A program made the translations under genes and the position numbers. Shown piece by piece: positions 39,274 to 48,423 of a stretch of 64,000 nt of DNA (within the stretch, counting starts at the first letter, position 1; each line of letters opens with the position of its first letter). Origin of the DNA: Sphingomonas kyeonggiensis (lineage in GTDB: Bacteria > Pseudomonadota > Alphaproteobacteria > Sphingomonadales > Sphingomonadaceae); the NCBI RefSeq assembly GCF_030812785.1, contig NZ_JAUSTJ010000001.1:620001-684000 (forward strand), written 5' to 3'. Under the pieces are notes generated by a model that was not told the origin of the DNA, did not search any database, and saw nothing but the letters and a program-made list of their open reading frames with translations.

Positions 39274-40151
39274 CCGAAGCATCCCGCAAGCCTCGTCCCG
39301 GCCTTGGCCGCGGGCTCTCCTCGCTGCTTGGCGACGCCGTTCCCGAGGCGCCGGTCTCGGGAACGCCCGATATCGCTTCGGGGCTGCGGATGCTGCCGGT
39401 CAGCTCGCTGGTGCCGCACCCGGACCAGCCGCGTCGCCATTTCGACGAGGACGCGCTGGAGGAGCTGGCCCAGTCGCTCAAGCAGCGCGGGCTGATCCAG
39501 CCGATCGTCGTCCGCCCGACCGGGCACAATTACCAGATCGTCGCCGGCGAGCGCCGCTGGCGCGCGGCGCAGCGCGCCCGGCTGCACGAGGTTCCGGTCA
39601 TCGTCCGCGACTTCAACGAAGCCGAGACGATGGAAATCGCGCTGGTCGAGAATATCCAGCGCCAGGACCTCAACGCGATCGAAGAGGCCGAGGCCTATGC
39701 CCGGCTGATCCGCGAGTTCGGACATAGCCAGGAAGCGCTGGGCAAGCTCGTCCACAAGTCGCGCAGCCATATCGCCAACCTGCTCCGCCTGCTCGACCTA
39801 CCCGAGGGCGTGCGCAACATGGTTGTGGTCGGCGAGATCGACATGGGCCATGCCCGCGCGCTGATCGGCGCGCCCGAGGCCGAGAGGCTCGCCCGCGAAG
39901 TCGCGAACAAGGGCCTGTCGGTGCGCGAGACCGAGAAGCTGGCTCGCCACGCCAAGCCGAACAGCAAGCGCAAGCCCGAGGCGAAGATCCGCGATGCCGA
40001 TATCTCGGCGCTCGAGCACCAGCTGGGCGATGTGCTGGGCCTCAACGTCCGCATCGCGCACGGGGCGAAGGGGGGCACGCTGACACTGTCCTATTCGACG
40101 CTGGATCAGCTCGACATGGTCTGTCAGCGGCTGAGCGGGGAGCGGATCTGA
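39270..40151 (+). CDS. parB: Chromosome partitioning protein ParB
   Basis: CTP-binding clamp that loads at parS and spreads along DNA. The 293-aa protein begins with a ParA-contact segment (RPGLGRGLSSLLGD), then the CTPase domain with PHPDQPRRHFDE and the GERRWRAAQ motif near residue 95, ENIQRQDLNAIEEAEAY, a helix-turn-helix (ALGKLVHKSRSHIANLLRLL) and a C-terminal dimer domain. ATG overlaps the parA stop (ATGA). Confidence 0.97.
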   Translation: MTEASRKPRPGLGRGLSSLLGDAVPEAPVSGTPDIASGLRMLPVSSLVPHPDQPRRHFDEDALEELAQSLKQRGLIQPIVVRPTGHNYQIVAGERRWRAAQRARLHEVPVIVRDFNEAETMEIALVENIQRQDLNAIEEAEAYARLIREFGHSQEALGKLVHKSRSHIANLLRLLDLPEGVRNMVVVGEIDMGHARALIGAPEAERLAREVANKGLSVRETEKLARHAKPNSKRKPEAKIRDADISALEHQLGDVLGLNVRIAHGAKGGTLTLSYSTLDQLDMVCQRLSGERI

Positions 40152-40164
40152 GCGTTCCGGCAGG

Positions 40165-40647
40165 ATGACGCCGGCCGAGGCTTTTGAAGCCCTTGCTGGG
40201 GCGCTTCGAGGACTGCCGATCGGGCATATCTGGCGTGGCTATGGCTCGGCCCTGTTCCTGGAGCTGGGTTTCGTATCCGAAGTGCCGCGCGGTACGCGAG
40301 ACGGAAAGACCTGGCTGTTGGGGCAAGTCACGCTGGGCATCGAATGGAGCTGGCGGATAGAGGACGCGACCGCCATCTGTTGCGGCAGCTGGAGCGACGA
40401 AGCGCTGTGGGAACCCGTGTTCGAACAGCTTCTCGGCACGCGGATCGCGCAATGCACGCTGTTCGGTGCGCTTCCGGAGGTCGCGCTCACAACCGATACG
40501 GGCATGCGGCTCCTTTCTTTCTCGACGACCGATGGCCAGCCGCGATGGCATCTGGTCGACCGTCGCGAGGAGGGGGAGGGCGCGGATCGCTGGTTCAGCG
40601 TTCGGAACGGCAAATTGCATCTCGGTGACGGCAGCGAGGCTGCCTGA
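40165..40647 (+). CDS. Hypothetical protein downstream of parB
   Basis: A 160-aa soluble protein without signal peptide or membrane segment, 13 bp after parB and in the same direction. It has an alternating hydrophobic, Trp-rich pattern (GQVTLGIEWSWRIED, ICCGSWSDEALW, DRWFSVRNGKLHL) suggesting a beta-rich fold. I do not recognise the family. Its position suggests shared transcription with parAB but not a shared function. Confidence 0.7.
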   Translation: MTPAEAFEALAGALRGLPIGHIWRGYGSALFLELGFVSEVPRGTRDGKTWLLGQVTLGIEWSWRIEDATAICCGSWSDEALWEPVFEQLLGTRIAQCTLFGALPEVALTTDTGMRLLSFSTTDGQPRWHLVDRREEGEGADRWFSVRNGKLHLGDGSEAA

Positions 40648-40718
40648 TTGAGGCCGGGACCACGGGGGCACCGCGACAGGGCAGCTAAATCCGAGGGGGC
40701 TTTCGCCAGGGTGGGCTA

Positions 40719-41735
40719 TCAGCCCCTGGCCCGCGTCGCCTGTCGCGCGATCGTCACGACTTCCGCCTCCGCCAGCACTTCCCCCGCGCTCCCCGAATGC
40801 ATCATCGCGCGTTCGGCTTCGCGGACGCGGTCGATCGCGCGGGCGAGCTGGGTGCCGTTCCAGCGTCGCAGCGCGCGGCCGGTCGCGGCTTTCTCGCGGA
40901 AGAAAACGCGATGTTTCTCAAGTACTTCGTCGAGGTCGCCGCCGCGATCCAGGTCGATCCGCATCTCGGCCATGCCCTGGAGGCGCCGGGCGAGCTGGCG
41001 CATCAGCGGCACGCCGATGCCTTCGCCGAGCCGGGCGAGCTCAATGCCGATATCGCCGACCCGGCCATCGACCACGGCGGTGATCGCATCGCTCAGATCC
41101 GAATCGCCCAGGTCCGCGCCGATCGCGTCCAGAGCGGCGCTGTCGGCGTCTTTGGGGCGGTCCGGCGCCGCGTCGAGGTATAGCGCCAGCTTCTCGATCT
41201 CGCGCGCCAGAATGGCCCTGTCGCCGGCGGTGGCGGCGGCGAGGCGCTGGGGGACGTCGCCCATCAAGCGCAGGCCGTGCTCGCGGGCGACATTGGAGGC
41301 GAGGCGGGTCGCATCGACGCCCTCGGGCACGTAACAGGCATGCGCCCAGGCGTTCTGCGCGGCGATCACCGACTTGACCAGCTTGCCGCTCGCCTTGAGG
41401 CCCGGGCCGATCGCCACGACCGGGTTTCCGGCCGTCTGCGCGCTCAGCAGCAGCCCGATCGCCTCGGCGGCGCCTTCCTCGACGCCGAGGACGCGCACGA
41501 AGCGCGTGCCGCCGAACAGCGAGAGCGAGGCTGCCTCGTCGGCGAGGCGGCCGGGCTGCTCGCGCAGGGCCTTCATGTCGAGGTCGATGCGCTCGGCTTC
41601 GGGCCCCAGCGCCTTGCCGAGCCGCGATGCCAGGTCGGCAGCGCCGGCCTCGTCGGGGCCGTGGAAGAGATAGAGCCGCGTGTCGGGGTTGAGCTTGTCG
41701 ATCGCGGCGCGGATCTGCGTCGCGTTGGCCTTCAC
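40719..41735 (-). CDS. holA: DNA polymerase III delta subunit
   Basis: Clamp-loader subunit that opens the beta sliding clamp. The 338-aa protein has LYLFHGPDEAGAADLASRL near residue 18, LDMKALREQPGRLADEAASLSLFGG and the C-terminal helical collar domain. It starts with GTG at 41735, overlapping the lptE stop. It is the last gene of leuS-lptE-holA and converges on the parAB side. Confidence 0.93.
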   Translation of the reverse strand: MKANATQIRAAIDKLNPDTRLYLFHGPDEAGAADLASRLGKALGPEAERIDLDMKALREQPGRLADEAASLSLFGGTRFVRVLGVEEGAAEAIGLLLSAQTAGNPVVAIGPGLKASGKLVKSVIAAQNAWAHACYVPEGVDATRLASNVAREHGLRLMGDVPQRLAAATAGDRAILAREIEKLALYLDAAPDRPKDADSAALDAIGADLGDSDLSDAITAVVDGRVGDIGIELARLGEGIGVPLMRQLARRLQGMAEMRIDLDRGGDLDEVLEKHRVFFREKAATGRALRRWNGTQLARAIDRVREAERAMMHSGSAGEVLAEAEVVTIARQATRARG

Positions 41736-42232
41736 TGGCCGCCCGCGGGCGCGGTCTGCGCGTAGCGCGCGACGCGCGCGACGATCTGGTCGGCGACGAT
41801 GCCTGAAAGCCGCTCGAGCGCGCTCTTCTCGGCTGCGATCGTGGCATATTCGCTGCCGACCACGTCGATGCCGGCGTCGGAGCCGGCGGTGGCGTCGAGC
41901 ACGACATTGCCGTTGCTCAGATCGACCAGCTGGTAGCGCGCACGCAGCGTCCGCCGCTCGCGCGAGACCGAATCGTCGCGGCGCACGCCCAAGCCGCTGA
42001 TCTGGTCGTCGAGCTTCACCTCGAGCCGGTAGCGGGCGGGGGCGTCGTTATGGTCGAGCCGGTCCTTGAGCGCGTTGGCGACCAGCCAGCCGGACTGGCC
42101 CTGGATCGGCGCGACCTCGACCGCGGAGAGGGTGGAGCGCACCGCGCCATCGGGGCCGCCGCCGTAGAGCGGGCGGAGGCCACAGCCGGACAGGGCCAGG
42201 CCCGCGGCGACGAGGAACGCCACCTTCTTCAT
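41732..42232 (-). CDS. lptE: LPS-assembly lipoprotein LptE
   Basis: Outer-membrane lipoprotein plugging LptD, which inserts LPS. The 166-aa protein has a lipoprotein leader [25 protein letters not shown] with lipobox LSGC, then the LptE fold with [17 protein letters not shown] and [20 protein letters not shown]. leuS-lptE-holA is a standard proteobacterial order. ATG overlaps the leuS stop (ATGA). Confidence 0.92.
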   Translation of the reverse strand: MKKVAFLVAAGLALSGCGLRPLYGGGPDGAVRSTLSAVEVAPIQGQSGWLVANALKDRLDHNDAPARYRLEVKLDDQISGLGVRRDDSVSRERRTLRARYQLVDLSNGNVVLDATAGSDAGIDVVGSEYATIAAEKSALERLSGIVADQIVARVARYAQTAPAGGQ

Positions 42233-44742
42233 GCGACGATGTTCACCAGACGATCGGGCACGACGATCACCTTCCTGGGTTGCTTGCCTTCGAGCGACCG
42301 AACGATCTTCTCGCTGGCAAGTGCCGCGGCCTCGACAACATCCTTGGCCGCGCCCTTCGGCATTAGCAGCGTATCGCGCAGCTTGCCATTGACCTGGACG
42401 GCGATCGTCACCTCGTCGTCGACGAGCAGCGCGGGATCCACGACGGGCCATTCAGCATCGGCGATCAGGCCGGAATTGCCCCAATCGGCCCAGGCCTGCT
42501 CGGCGATGTGCGGGACCATCGGCGCGACGATGCGGGCCAAGGTGCGGATCGCCCCGGTGCGCGAGGCGGAAGGTTGGGCCTTCTCGATCGCGCCGACCAG
42601 TTCGTAGAGCTTGGCGACCGACTTGTTGAAGGTCAGCGCTTCTACATCCTCGGCAACGCCGGCGATGGTGCGGTGCAGGCGCTTGTCGAGGTCCTTGTCC
42701 TCGCCGGTGCCGGCTTCGTCCTCGGTGGCGCTGTGGAACAGGCGCCAGAGACGATTCACGAAGCGCCAGGCACCCTCGATGCCGTTCTCGCTCCATTCCA
42801 GGTCGCGTTCGGGCGGGCTGTCGGAGAGCATGAACCAGCGCACCGCATCGGCGCCGTACTGGTCGACGATCGGCTCGGGATCGACGGTGTTCTTCTTCGA
42901 CTTGGACATCTTCTCGATGCGGCCGATGTCGATCGGCTCGCCCGAGGCGAGTTCCACGGCGCCGGCGCTGTCCTTGCGGATCTCCTGCGGGGAGAGCCAG
43001 CGGCCGTCGAGCGACTTGTAGGTCTCGTGCGTCACCATGCCCTGGGTGAACAGGCCGGCGAACGGCTCCGCCACATCGAGCTTGCCGATATGGCGCAGGG
43101 CGCGGGTGAAGAAGCGGGCATAGAGCAGGTGCAGGATCGCATGCTCGACGCCGCCGATATATTGCCCGACCGGCAGCCACTGCTCGGCTACCGCCTTGTC
43201 GAATGGCTTGCCACCGGGCTGGCTGGCGAAGCGGATGAAATACCAGGAGGAATCGACGAAGGTATCGAGCGTGTCGGTCTCGCGCCGGGCCGCTGTGCCG
43301 CACTTCGGGCAGTCGACATGCTTCCAGGTCGGGTGCCGGTCGAGCGGGTTGCCGGGGATGTCGAAGCTGACGTCCTCGGGCAGCACGATCGGCAGCGATT
43401 CGCGCGGGGCAGGGACCACGCCGCAGCTCTCGCAATGGATGATCGGGATCGGCGTGCCCCAATAGCGCTGGCGGCTGACGCCCCAGTCGCGCAGGCGCCA
43501 CACCGTCTGGCCCTTGCCCCAGCCGCCGTCCTCGGCACGGCTGATCACCGCGCGCTTGGCATCGGCGACATCCATGCCGTCGAGGAAGTGCGAGTTCACC
43601 AGCGTGCCGGGGCCGGTATAGGCCTCGGTGTCGTGGAATTCGGGCGCGGTCTTGTCGCCTTCGGAGACGACGCGGCGGATCGGCAGCGCGTATTTGCTGG
43701 CGAACTCGAAGTCGCGCTGGTCGTGCGCCGGCACGCCGAACACGGCGCCGGTGCCATAGTCCATCAGCACGAAATTGGCGATGTAGACTGGCACTTGCCA
43801 GGCATTATCAAAGGGATGCGTCGCGGTGAGGCCGGTGTCGAAGCCCAGCTTCTCCTGCGTCTCCAGCTCGGCCGCGGTGGTACCGCCCTGCTTGCAGCGC
43901 TCGATGAACGCCTGGACGTCCGGATTGCCCTCCGCCAGCTTTTGCGCGATCGGGTGGTCCGCCGCGATCGCGACGAAGCTCGCGCCGAAGATCGTGTCCG
44001 GGCGCGTGGTGTAGACGGTGAGCTGCTCGCCATCGGACAGGGTCCAGTGGAACTCCAGCCCCTCGGACTTGCCGATCCAGTTCTCCTGCATCAGCTTGAC
44101 CTTGTCGGGCCAGTACTCGAGGCCCTGGACGCCGGTCAGCAGATCATCGGCGAACTGGGTGATCTTGAGGAACCACTGGCTGAGCTTGCGGCGCTCCACG
44201 AGCGCGCCCGAGCGCCAGCCGCGCCCGTCGATCACCTGCTCGTTTGCGAGCACGGTCATGTCGACCGGGTCCCAGTTGACTGCCGATTCCTTGCGATAGA
44301 CCAGGCCGTTCTCGAAGAAATCGAGGAAGATCGCCTGTTCGTGCCCGTAATATTCGGGCTCGCAGGTGGCGACTTCGCGGGTCCAGTCGAGCGCGAAGCC
44401 GAGGCGCTTCAGCTGCGCCTTCATCGTCGCGATATTGGCGCGGGTCCACGAACCCGGATGGACCTTCTTCTCCATCGCGGCATTCTCGGCCGGCATGCCG
44501 AACGCGTCCCAGCCCATCGGATGGAGCACTTCCATGCCCTTCATCCGCCGGAAACGGGCGAGCACGTCGCCCATCGTGTAGTTGCGGACATGGCCCATAT
44601 GGATGCGCCCTGAAGGATAGGGGAACATCTCGAGGACATAGGACTTGGGCTTGGACGAATCGTCACGCGCGGCGAAGGTGCGGTTCTCTTCCCACACCTT
44701 CTGCCACGCGGCGTCCGCCTTCAACGGGTTGAAGCGAGACAA
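42229..44742 (-). CDS. leuS: Leucine--tRNA ligase, TTG start
   Basis: Charges tRNA-Leu. The 837-aa class I enzyme has HIGH in [18 protein letters not shown] near residue 45, the CP1 editing domain, a zinc-like CESCGVV and CPKC region, and KMSKSKKN near 600. The open frame extends to 45000, but family alignment starts at [20 protein letters not shown] at 44742 just before this, with CAGGAAC upstream, is the best start. Confidence 0.96.
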   Translation of the reverse strand: MSRFNPLKADAAWQKVWEENRTFAARDDSSKPKSYVLEMFPYPSGRIHMGHVRNYTMGDVLARFRRMKGMEVLHPMGWDAFGMPAENAAMEKKVHPGSWTRANIATMKAQLKRLGFALDWTREVATCEPEYYGHEQAIFLDFFENGLVYRKESAVNWDPVDMTVLANEQVIDGRGWRSGALVERRKLSQWFLKITQFADDLLTGVQGLEYWPDKVKLMQENWIGKSEGLEFHWTLSDGEQLTVYTTRPDTIFGASFVAIAADHPIAQKLAEGNPDVQAFIERCKQGGTTAAELETQEKLGFDTGLTATHPFDNAWQVPVYIANFVLMDYGTGAVFGVPAHDQRDFEFASKYALPIRRVVSEGDKTAPEFHDTEAYTGPGTLVNSHFLDGMDVADAKRAVISRAEDGGWGKGQTVWRLRDWGVSRQRYWGTPIPIIHCESCGVVPAPRESLPIVLPEDVSFDIPGNPLDRHPTWKHVDCPKCGTAARRETDTLDTFVDSSWYFIRFASQPGGKPFDKAVAEQWLPVGQYIGGVEHAILHLLYARFFTRALRHIGKLDVAEPFAGLFTQGMVTHETYKSLDGRWLSPQEIRKDSAGAVELASGEPIDIGRIEKMSKSKKNTVDPEPIVDQYGADAVRWFMLSDSPPERDLEWSENGIEGAWRFVNRLWRLFHSATEDEAGTGEDKDLDKRLHRTIAGVAEDVEALTFNKSVAKLYELVGAIEKAQPSASRTGAIRTLARIVAPMVPHIAEQAWADWGNSGLIADAEWPVVDPALLVDDEVTIAVQVNGKLRDTLLMPKGAAKDVVEAAALASEKIVRSLEGKQPRKVIVVPDRLVNIVA

Positions 44743-44765
44743 GTCAGTTCCTGCTGTTTTAGTCG

Positions 44766-44848
44766 CGGTGCCGGCCCGCTCCCCCGCCCGGCCTCCCATA
44801 GAATATAGCCGTTGGGAGGCCGGGTGGGGGAGCGGGCCGGTGCCGCCC
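44766..44848. repeat. Paired inverted repeat before leuS (REP-like, GGTGCCGGCCCGC type)
   Basis: Arms around 44768-44799 and 44814-44845 are reverse complements with one mismatch, separated by about 15 bp of AT-richer DNA. The first 20 nt (44766-44785) recur exactly at 60514-60533, marking a dispersed repeat family. Confidence 0.8.
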
Positions 44849-44851
44849 GAA

Positions 44852-45289
44852 TTAATCAGTGGCGACCGCAGCGCGACGCAGGTCGCGGGCGCGGGTGAGG
44901 ATGATGTCCTCGAGCTTCTGCACCGTCGCGGCCTGGACCGGGGCGGCGACCCAGGCGCCGTTGCGGTTGACTTCGCGCAGGGCGGCGACGCGCAGCGCAT
45001 CGGCGCGGAGATCCTGGTCGAGGATCGTCACGGTCACCTTCATCCGCTCGGTCTGGACGTTCGGGTTCACATACCAGTCGGTCACGATCACGCCGCCATT
45101 GGAGTCCGTCTGGAGCAGCGGCATGAAGCTCAGCGTGTCGAGGCTGGCGCGCCACAGATAGGAATTCACGCCGATCGTGGTCACCTTCGAAGCGGCGAGA
45201 TCGGCTTCGGGGCGCTTGTTGTGACCGCCGCACGCGGTGATCGAGAGAGCGAGCGACCCAAGGATCGCGGTGCGCAACAGGCGGTTCAT
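44852..45289 (-). CDS. DUF3576 lipoprotein
   Basis: A 145-aa protein starting [22 protein letters not shown] with a lipobox (SITAC). The mature part ([59 protein letters not shown]) matches the alphaproteobacterial DUF3576 family. Function unknown; outer-membrane-anchored location inferred. The start at 45289 begins the lipoprotein leader. Confidence 0.9.
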   Translation of the reverse strand: MNRLLRTAILGSLALSITACGGHNKRPEADLAASKVTTIGVNSYLWRASLDTLSFMPLLQTDSNGGVIVTDWYVNPNVQTERMKVTVTILDQDLRADALRVAALREVNRNGAWVAAPVQAATVQKLEDIILTRARDLRRAAVATD

Positions 45290-45508
45290 CGTCACATTCC
45301 TACCAGGCGAGAAAAGTCGGGAGCATCTATAGTGGCGCATGTGGCGGGAGCAAGGCGGGAAGCCATGGCCCGAGTCGCACGTTTGAAACACTTCTGGTGA
45401 AAGGGCGCGCAACCGATTCTGTGGGTCTGATGCAACACTGGCACGAAATTTATGCCACCGGTGGAACGCATCTTCGGAATCGTGGTAGGACAAATTATCT
45501 AGGGGTGC

Positions 45509-46246
45509 ATGAGAATGCGAGTCGGACGGACAAAGGCGGGAATTGGACTGGGGGCGCTGTGCGCTGCCGGCCTCCTGCTTGCGCCGGCGATTCAGGCGCA
45601 GACCAGCAAGGCTGACCGCGCCCTGGCCGCGAAGCGCAGCGCCGTTCCGGCGCGCGGCGGCATTGGCATCTTCACCCCGGCGGCGGCCGATCCGAAGCTC
45701 GCCGCGGTGCTCGCCCGCTCAGGCCTGCCCGAGGGCGCGTTCCGCTTCACCCCGGCCGAATCGCGCGGCAATGCCCGCGGCGTCACGGTCGCGGTCCGTG
45801 CCAGCTCGAGCCGCGCGCTACGCAGCCGCGACGTGACCCGCGAAGTCGCTGCCGCGGCGACGCCGGTCAACCTCGCGCCGATCTCCTACAATCTCGGCGT
45901 CTCGGTCGGCTGGAAGCGTCTCGCCGTCTCGGGCGACGTGACCCGCGTCGAGCTGGTCGACCAGCCCGGCAGCCGCGAGCGCGCCGATATCGGCGTCAGC
46001 TATACCGGCAAGCGCCTGAGCGGCCGCCTGAGCGCCACTTCGGACCGTCCGCTGGGCAACACCCCGGTGCTGATCGGCGACAAGCCGAGCTATTCGATCG
46101 ACGTCGGCGGCAGCTATTCGCTGACCCGCAACCTCGATGTGACCGCGGGCGTGCGCTATCGCAGCGAGGAAGATCGCCTGCCCAAGCTCAACGAGAGCCG
46201 CCGCGAGAGCCAGGCGGTCTATGTGGGCACCGCCTTCCGCTTCTGA
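45509..46246 (+). CDS. Exported outer-membrane-like beta protein, unknown
   Basis: A 245-aa protein with signal peptide (GALCAAGLLLAPAIQAQ). After a linker rich in Ala and Arg, residues about 120-245 alternate polar and hydrophobic positions in strands (YNLGVSVGWKRLAVSGDVTR, IGVSYTGKRLSGRLSAT, YSIDVGGSYSLTRNLDVTAG) and end ...VGTAFRF. A terminal Phe is the usual signal for Bam-assembled barrels. A small outer-membrane barrel is inferred. An AGGGG ribosome-binding site supports 45509. The 219-bp gap upstream (45290-45508) shows no gene. Confidence 0.75.
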   Translation: MRMRVGRTKAGIGLGALCAAGLLLAPAIQAQTSKADRALAAKRSAVPARGGIGIFTPAAADPKLAAVLARSGLPEGAFRFTPAESRGNARGVTVAVRASSSRALRSRDVTREVAAAATPVNLAPISYNLGVSVGWKRLAVSGDVTRVELVDQPGSRERADIGVSYTGKRLSGRLSATSDRPLGNTPVLIGDKPSYSIDVGGSYSLTRNLDVTAGVRYRSEEDRLPKLNESRRESQAVYVGTAFRF

Positions 46247-46304
46247 CGGCTGAGGCGTAGTTCCCAGCCATCAGGCCTCACCGGCTTCCATCATGAGACA
46301 GGTT

Positions 46305-46383
46305 GTTCCCCGGCGAAAGCCGGGGCCCAGGGTCACAGGCGATTCGGACGAGAAACCCTGGGCCCCGGCTTTCGCCGGGGAAC
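46305..46383. repeat. Long paired inverted repeat (REP-like)
   Basis: Two 29-bp arms (46305-46333 and 46355-46383) are exact reverse complements separated by 21 bp. Each contains a GGCGAAAGCC-type inner hairpin like the arms at 18.7 kb. It lies between convergent genes. Confidence 0.85.
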
Positions 46384-46403
46384 CAAGAAGGATTGGCGGG
46401 GGG

Positions 46404-46931
46404 TCAGCGCTTGCCTTTCGTCCAGGCGTCGATTGCCGCCCAGCCGTGAATCCCGAACGGCCTCAAGCTCTTCGCCCTCCGCGCGTCCATCCCGCCCAGC
46501 GCGATCACCGGCACCTCCAGCCCCCGCACAAGCTGCCCGAAACGCGACCGGCCAAGTGCCCGCGCGCCGGGGTGCGAGCGGGTGGCGAAGACCGGCGAGA
46601 CGAACAGGGCATCGGCACCCGCGCGGATCGCCGCCACCGCCTCGCGGCGGTCATGCGCCGGCGCCGTACGGAGCCCGCGCCCGCGCCGGCCATGCACGCC
46701 GGCTTCGCCGCGCATCGGCGCGAGTCCCGCTCGGACCACCACCAGCCGCCGCCGTTTCGCTGCCCGGAGCACCCTGGCGAACAAGGCGCGCCGCTCGGCC
46801 GGCGGCAGGCCATAGTGGCGGAACACCACGCCGCTTCCCCGCGGCAGGCGGGCAAGCGCCTCCCAAAGGCCGTCGCCCATGCGTTCGTCGGTCATCAGCC
46901 AAAGGCGCGGCAGGGGGTGGCGGCGGGGCAT
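46404..46931 (-). CDS. Divergent ThiE/TenI-like TIM-barrel protein
   Basis: A 175-aa protein of the thiamine phosphate synthase/TenI superfamily, seen in LWLMTDERMGDGLW, GVVFRHYGLPPAERR, GADALFVSPVFATRSHPGARALG and VPVIALGGMDARRAKSL. The GVHLGQxD metal/pyrophosphate motif of true ThiE is replaced by GVHGRRGRG, and the protein is shorter than ThiE. Genuine thiamine phosphate synthase activity is therefore doubtful. ATG at 46931 is chosen; one at 46955 would overlap the divergent yggS start. Confidence 0.8.
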   Translation of the reverse strand: MPRRHPLPRLWLMTDERMGDGLWEALARLPRGSGVVFRHYGLPPAERRALFARVLRAAKRRRLVVVRAGLAPMRGEAGVHGRRGRGLRTAPAHDRREAVAAIRAGADALFVSPVFATRSHPGARALGRSRFGQLVRGLEVPVIALGGMDARRAKSLRPFGIHGWAAIDAWTKGKR

Positions 46932-46953
46932 CGCCCTGCCTATAGCGCGCTCC

Positions 46954-47622
46954 ATGCCGATAGACGAAGCCAGCCAGCGCCTTGCCGATGTGCGCGCCCG
47001 AATCGCGCGTGCCGCGAAGATCGCCGGCCGCAAGCCCGACAGCATCACGCTGATCGCCATCTCCAAGACGCACGACGCCGACGCCATCCAGCCGCTGATC
47101 GACGCGGGCCAGCGGGTGTTCGGCGAGAATCGCGTGCAGGAGGCCGAGGGCAAATGGCCGAAGTTGCGCGAGACGACTCCTGATGTGGCGCTCCACCTGG
47201 TCGGCCAGCTCCAGTCGAACAAGGCCGAGGATGCCGTCGCGCTGTTCGACGCCATCCATTCGGTCGACCGGCCCTCGCTGGTCGCGGCGCTGGCCAGGGC
47301 GATGGACAAGGCCGGCAAGCGCCCCGCCTGCTTCCTCCAGGTCAATATTGGCGACGAAGACCAGAAGGGCGGCTGCCCGGTGCTCGAACTGCCGGCGTTG
47401 CTCAAGGAAGCGCGCGCCGCCGAGCTGCCGGTGCAGGGTCTTATGTGCGTGCCGCCGCTCGAGCTGGAGCCGGCGCCCTATTTCGCGCTGCTCGCCAAGA
47501 TCGCGCGTGACCATGGCCTGGAGGGGCTCAGCATGGGCATGTCGGGCGATTTCGAGACCGCAGTGACGATCGGCGCGACCCATGTCCGCGTCGGCACCGC
47601 CCTGTTCGGAGCGCGCGCATGA
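46954..47622 (+). CDS. YggS family pyridoxal phosphate homeostasis protein
   Basis: PLP-binding TIM-barrel protein that helps balance vitamin B6 and amino acid pools. The 222-aa protein has the PLP lysine in LIAISKTHDADAIQ near residue 35, FGENRVQEAEGKW, LHLVGQLQSNK and the C-terminal LSMGMSGDFETAVTIGATHVRVGTALFG. The start at 46954 fits the family. Its stop overlaps the HAD gene (ATGA). Confidence 0.95.
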   Translation: MPIDEASQRLADVRARIARAAKIAGRKPDSITLIAISKTHDADAIQPLIDAGQRVFGENRVQEAEGKWPKLRETTPDVALHLVGQLQSNKAEDAVALFDAIHSVDRPSLVAALARAMDKAGKRPACFLQVNIGDEDQKGGCPVLELPALLKEARAAELPVQGLMCVPPLELEPAPYFALLAKIARDHGLEGLSMGMSGDFETAVTIGATHVRVGTALFGARA

Positions 47623-48281
47623 AGTACGACGCCATCCTCTTCGATTTCGACGGCGTGCTGCTCGAAAGCGAATATGCCGGCAACAAGCAGATCGCCGCGT
47701 ACCTCACCAGCATCGGCCATCCGACGAGCCCCGAGGACTCGATGGCCAATTTCATGGGCCTGTCGGGTGCCGACTTCCTGGGCGCGATCGAGAACTGGAT
47801 CGGCCGCGCGATCCCCGACGACTTCCACACCAGCCGCGCCGAGGAAGATGCCCGGGTGCTGGAGGAGGGGCTTCCGGCGGTGGCCGGTGCGATCCGCTTC
47901 GTCGAGGGGCTGCCCGCCGGGCTGCCCCGCGCGATCGCCTCGTCGAGCTCGACCGAATGGATCGACCGGCATCTGCGCCATCTCGGCATCCGCGCGGCGT
48001 TCGGCGAGCATATCTATAGCGGCCGCGAGCATGTCAGCCGCGGCAAGCCGGCGCCCGACCTCTATCTCCACGCCGCCGCGGCGATCGGGGTGCCGATCGA
48101 GCGTTGCGTGATCCTCGAGGATTCGCCGGTGGGCGTCACCGGGGCGGTGGCCTCGGGCGCCGACGTAATCGGCCTGTGCGCGGGTTCGCACTGCGCGCCG
48201 GACCATGCCGAGCGACTGCGCGCACTGGGCGTGAAGCTGATCGCGCATGATTTCGACGAGGTCGAGCGGCTGCTCGGCTGA
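47619..48281 (+). CDS. HAD-family phosphatase (beta-phosphoglucomutase-like)
   Basis: A 220-aa haloacid-dehalogenase-fold hydrolase. Motif I FDFDGVLLES holds the nucleophilic Asp, motif II is IASSSSTEWI, the lysine is in SRGKPAPDLYLHAA and motif IV is VILEDSPVGVTGAVASG. The helical cap after motif I points to the GmhB/PGM-like subgroup that cleaves small sugar phosphates; the substrate is unknown. Co-translated with yggS. Confidence 0.92.
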   Translation: MKYDAILFDFDGVLLESEYAGNKQIAAYLTSIGHPTSPEDSMANFMGLSGADFLGAIENWIGRAIPDDFHTSRAEEDARVLEEGLPAVAGAIRFVEGLPAGLPRAIASSSSTEWIDRHLRHLGIRAAFGEHIYSGREHVSRGKPAPDLYLHAAAAIGVPIERCVILEDSPVGVTGAVASGADVIGLCAGSHCAPDHAERLRALGVKLIAHDFDEVERLLG

Positions 48282-48306
48282 AGCGTCGGCGAGTACCATA
48301 TCTCTC

Positions 48307-48412
48307 GTCACCCCGGACTTGTTCCGGGGTCCACCGTGCCGCGCGTGCTGGCCTGGAAACTCCTGTCCTGTGCTCAGCCTCCCGGTGGATCCCGGCACAA
48401 GGCCGGGATGAC
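48307..48412. repeat. Imperfect paired inverted repeat (REP-like)
   Basis: Arms 48307-48336 and 48383-48412 are reverse complements with a few mismatches, starting GTCACCCC and ending GGGATGAC, separated by 46 bp. It lies between the convergent HAD and exonuclease genes, like the copies at 18.7 and 46.3 kb. Confidence 0.75.
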
Positions 48413-48423
48413 GGGGAAGGGGA

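Noticed and set aside
42508..44613. 701-aa open frame on the plus strand
   Set aside because: Antisense shadow of leuS; no recognisable domain and typical high-GC shadow composition.
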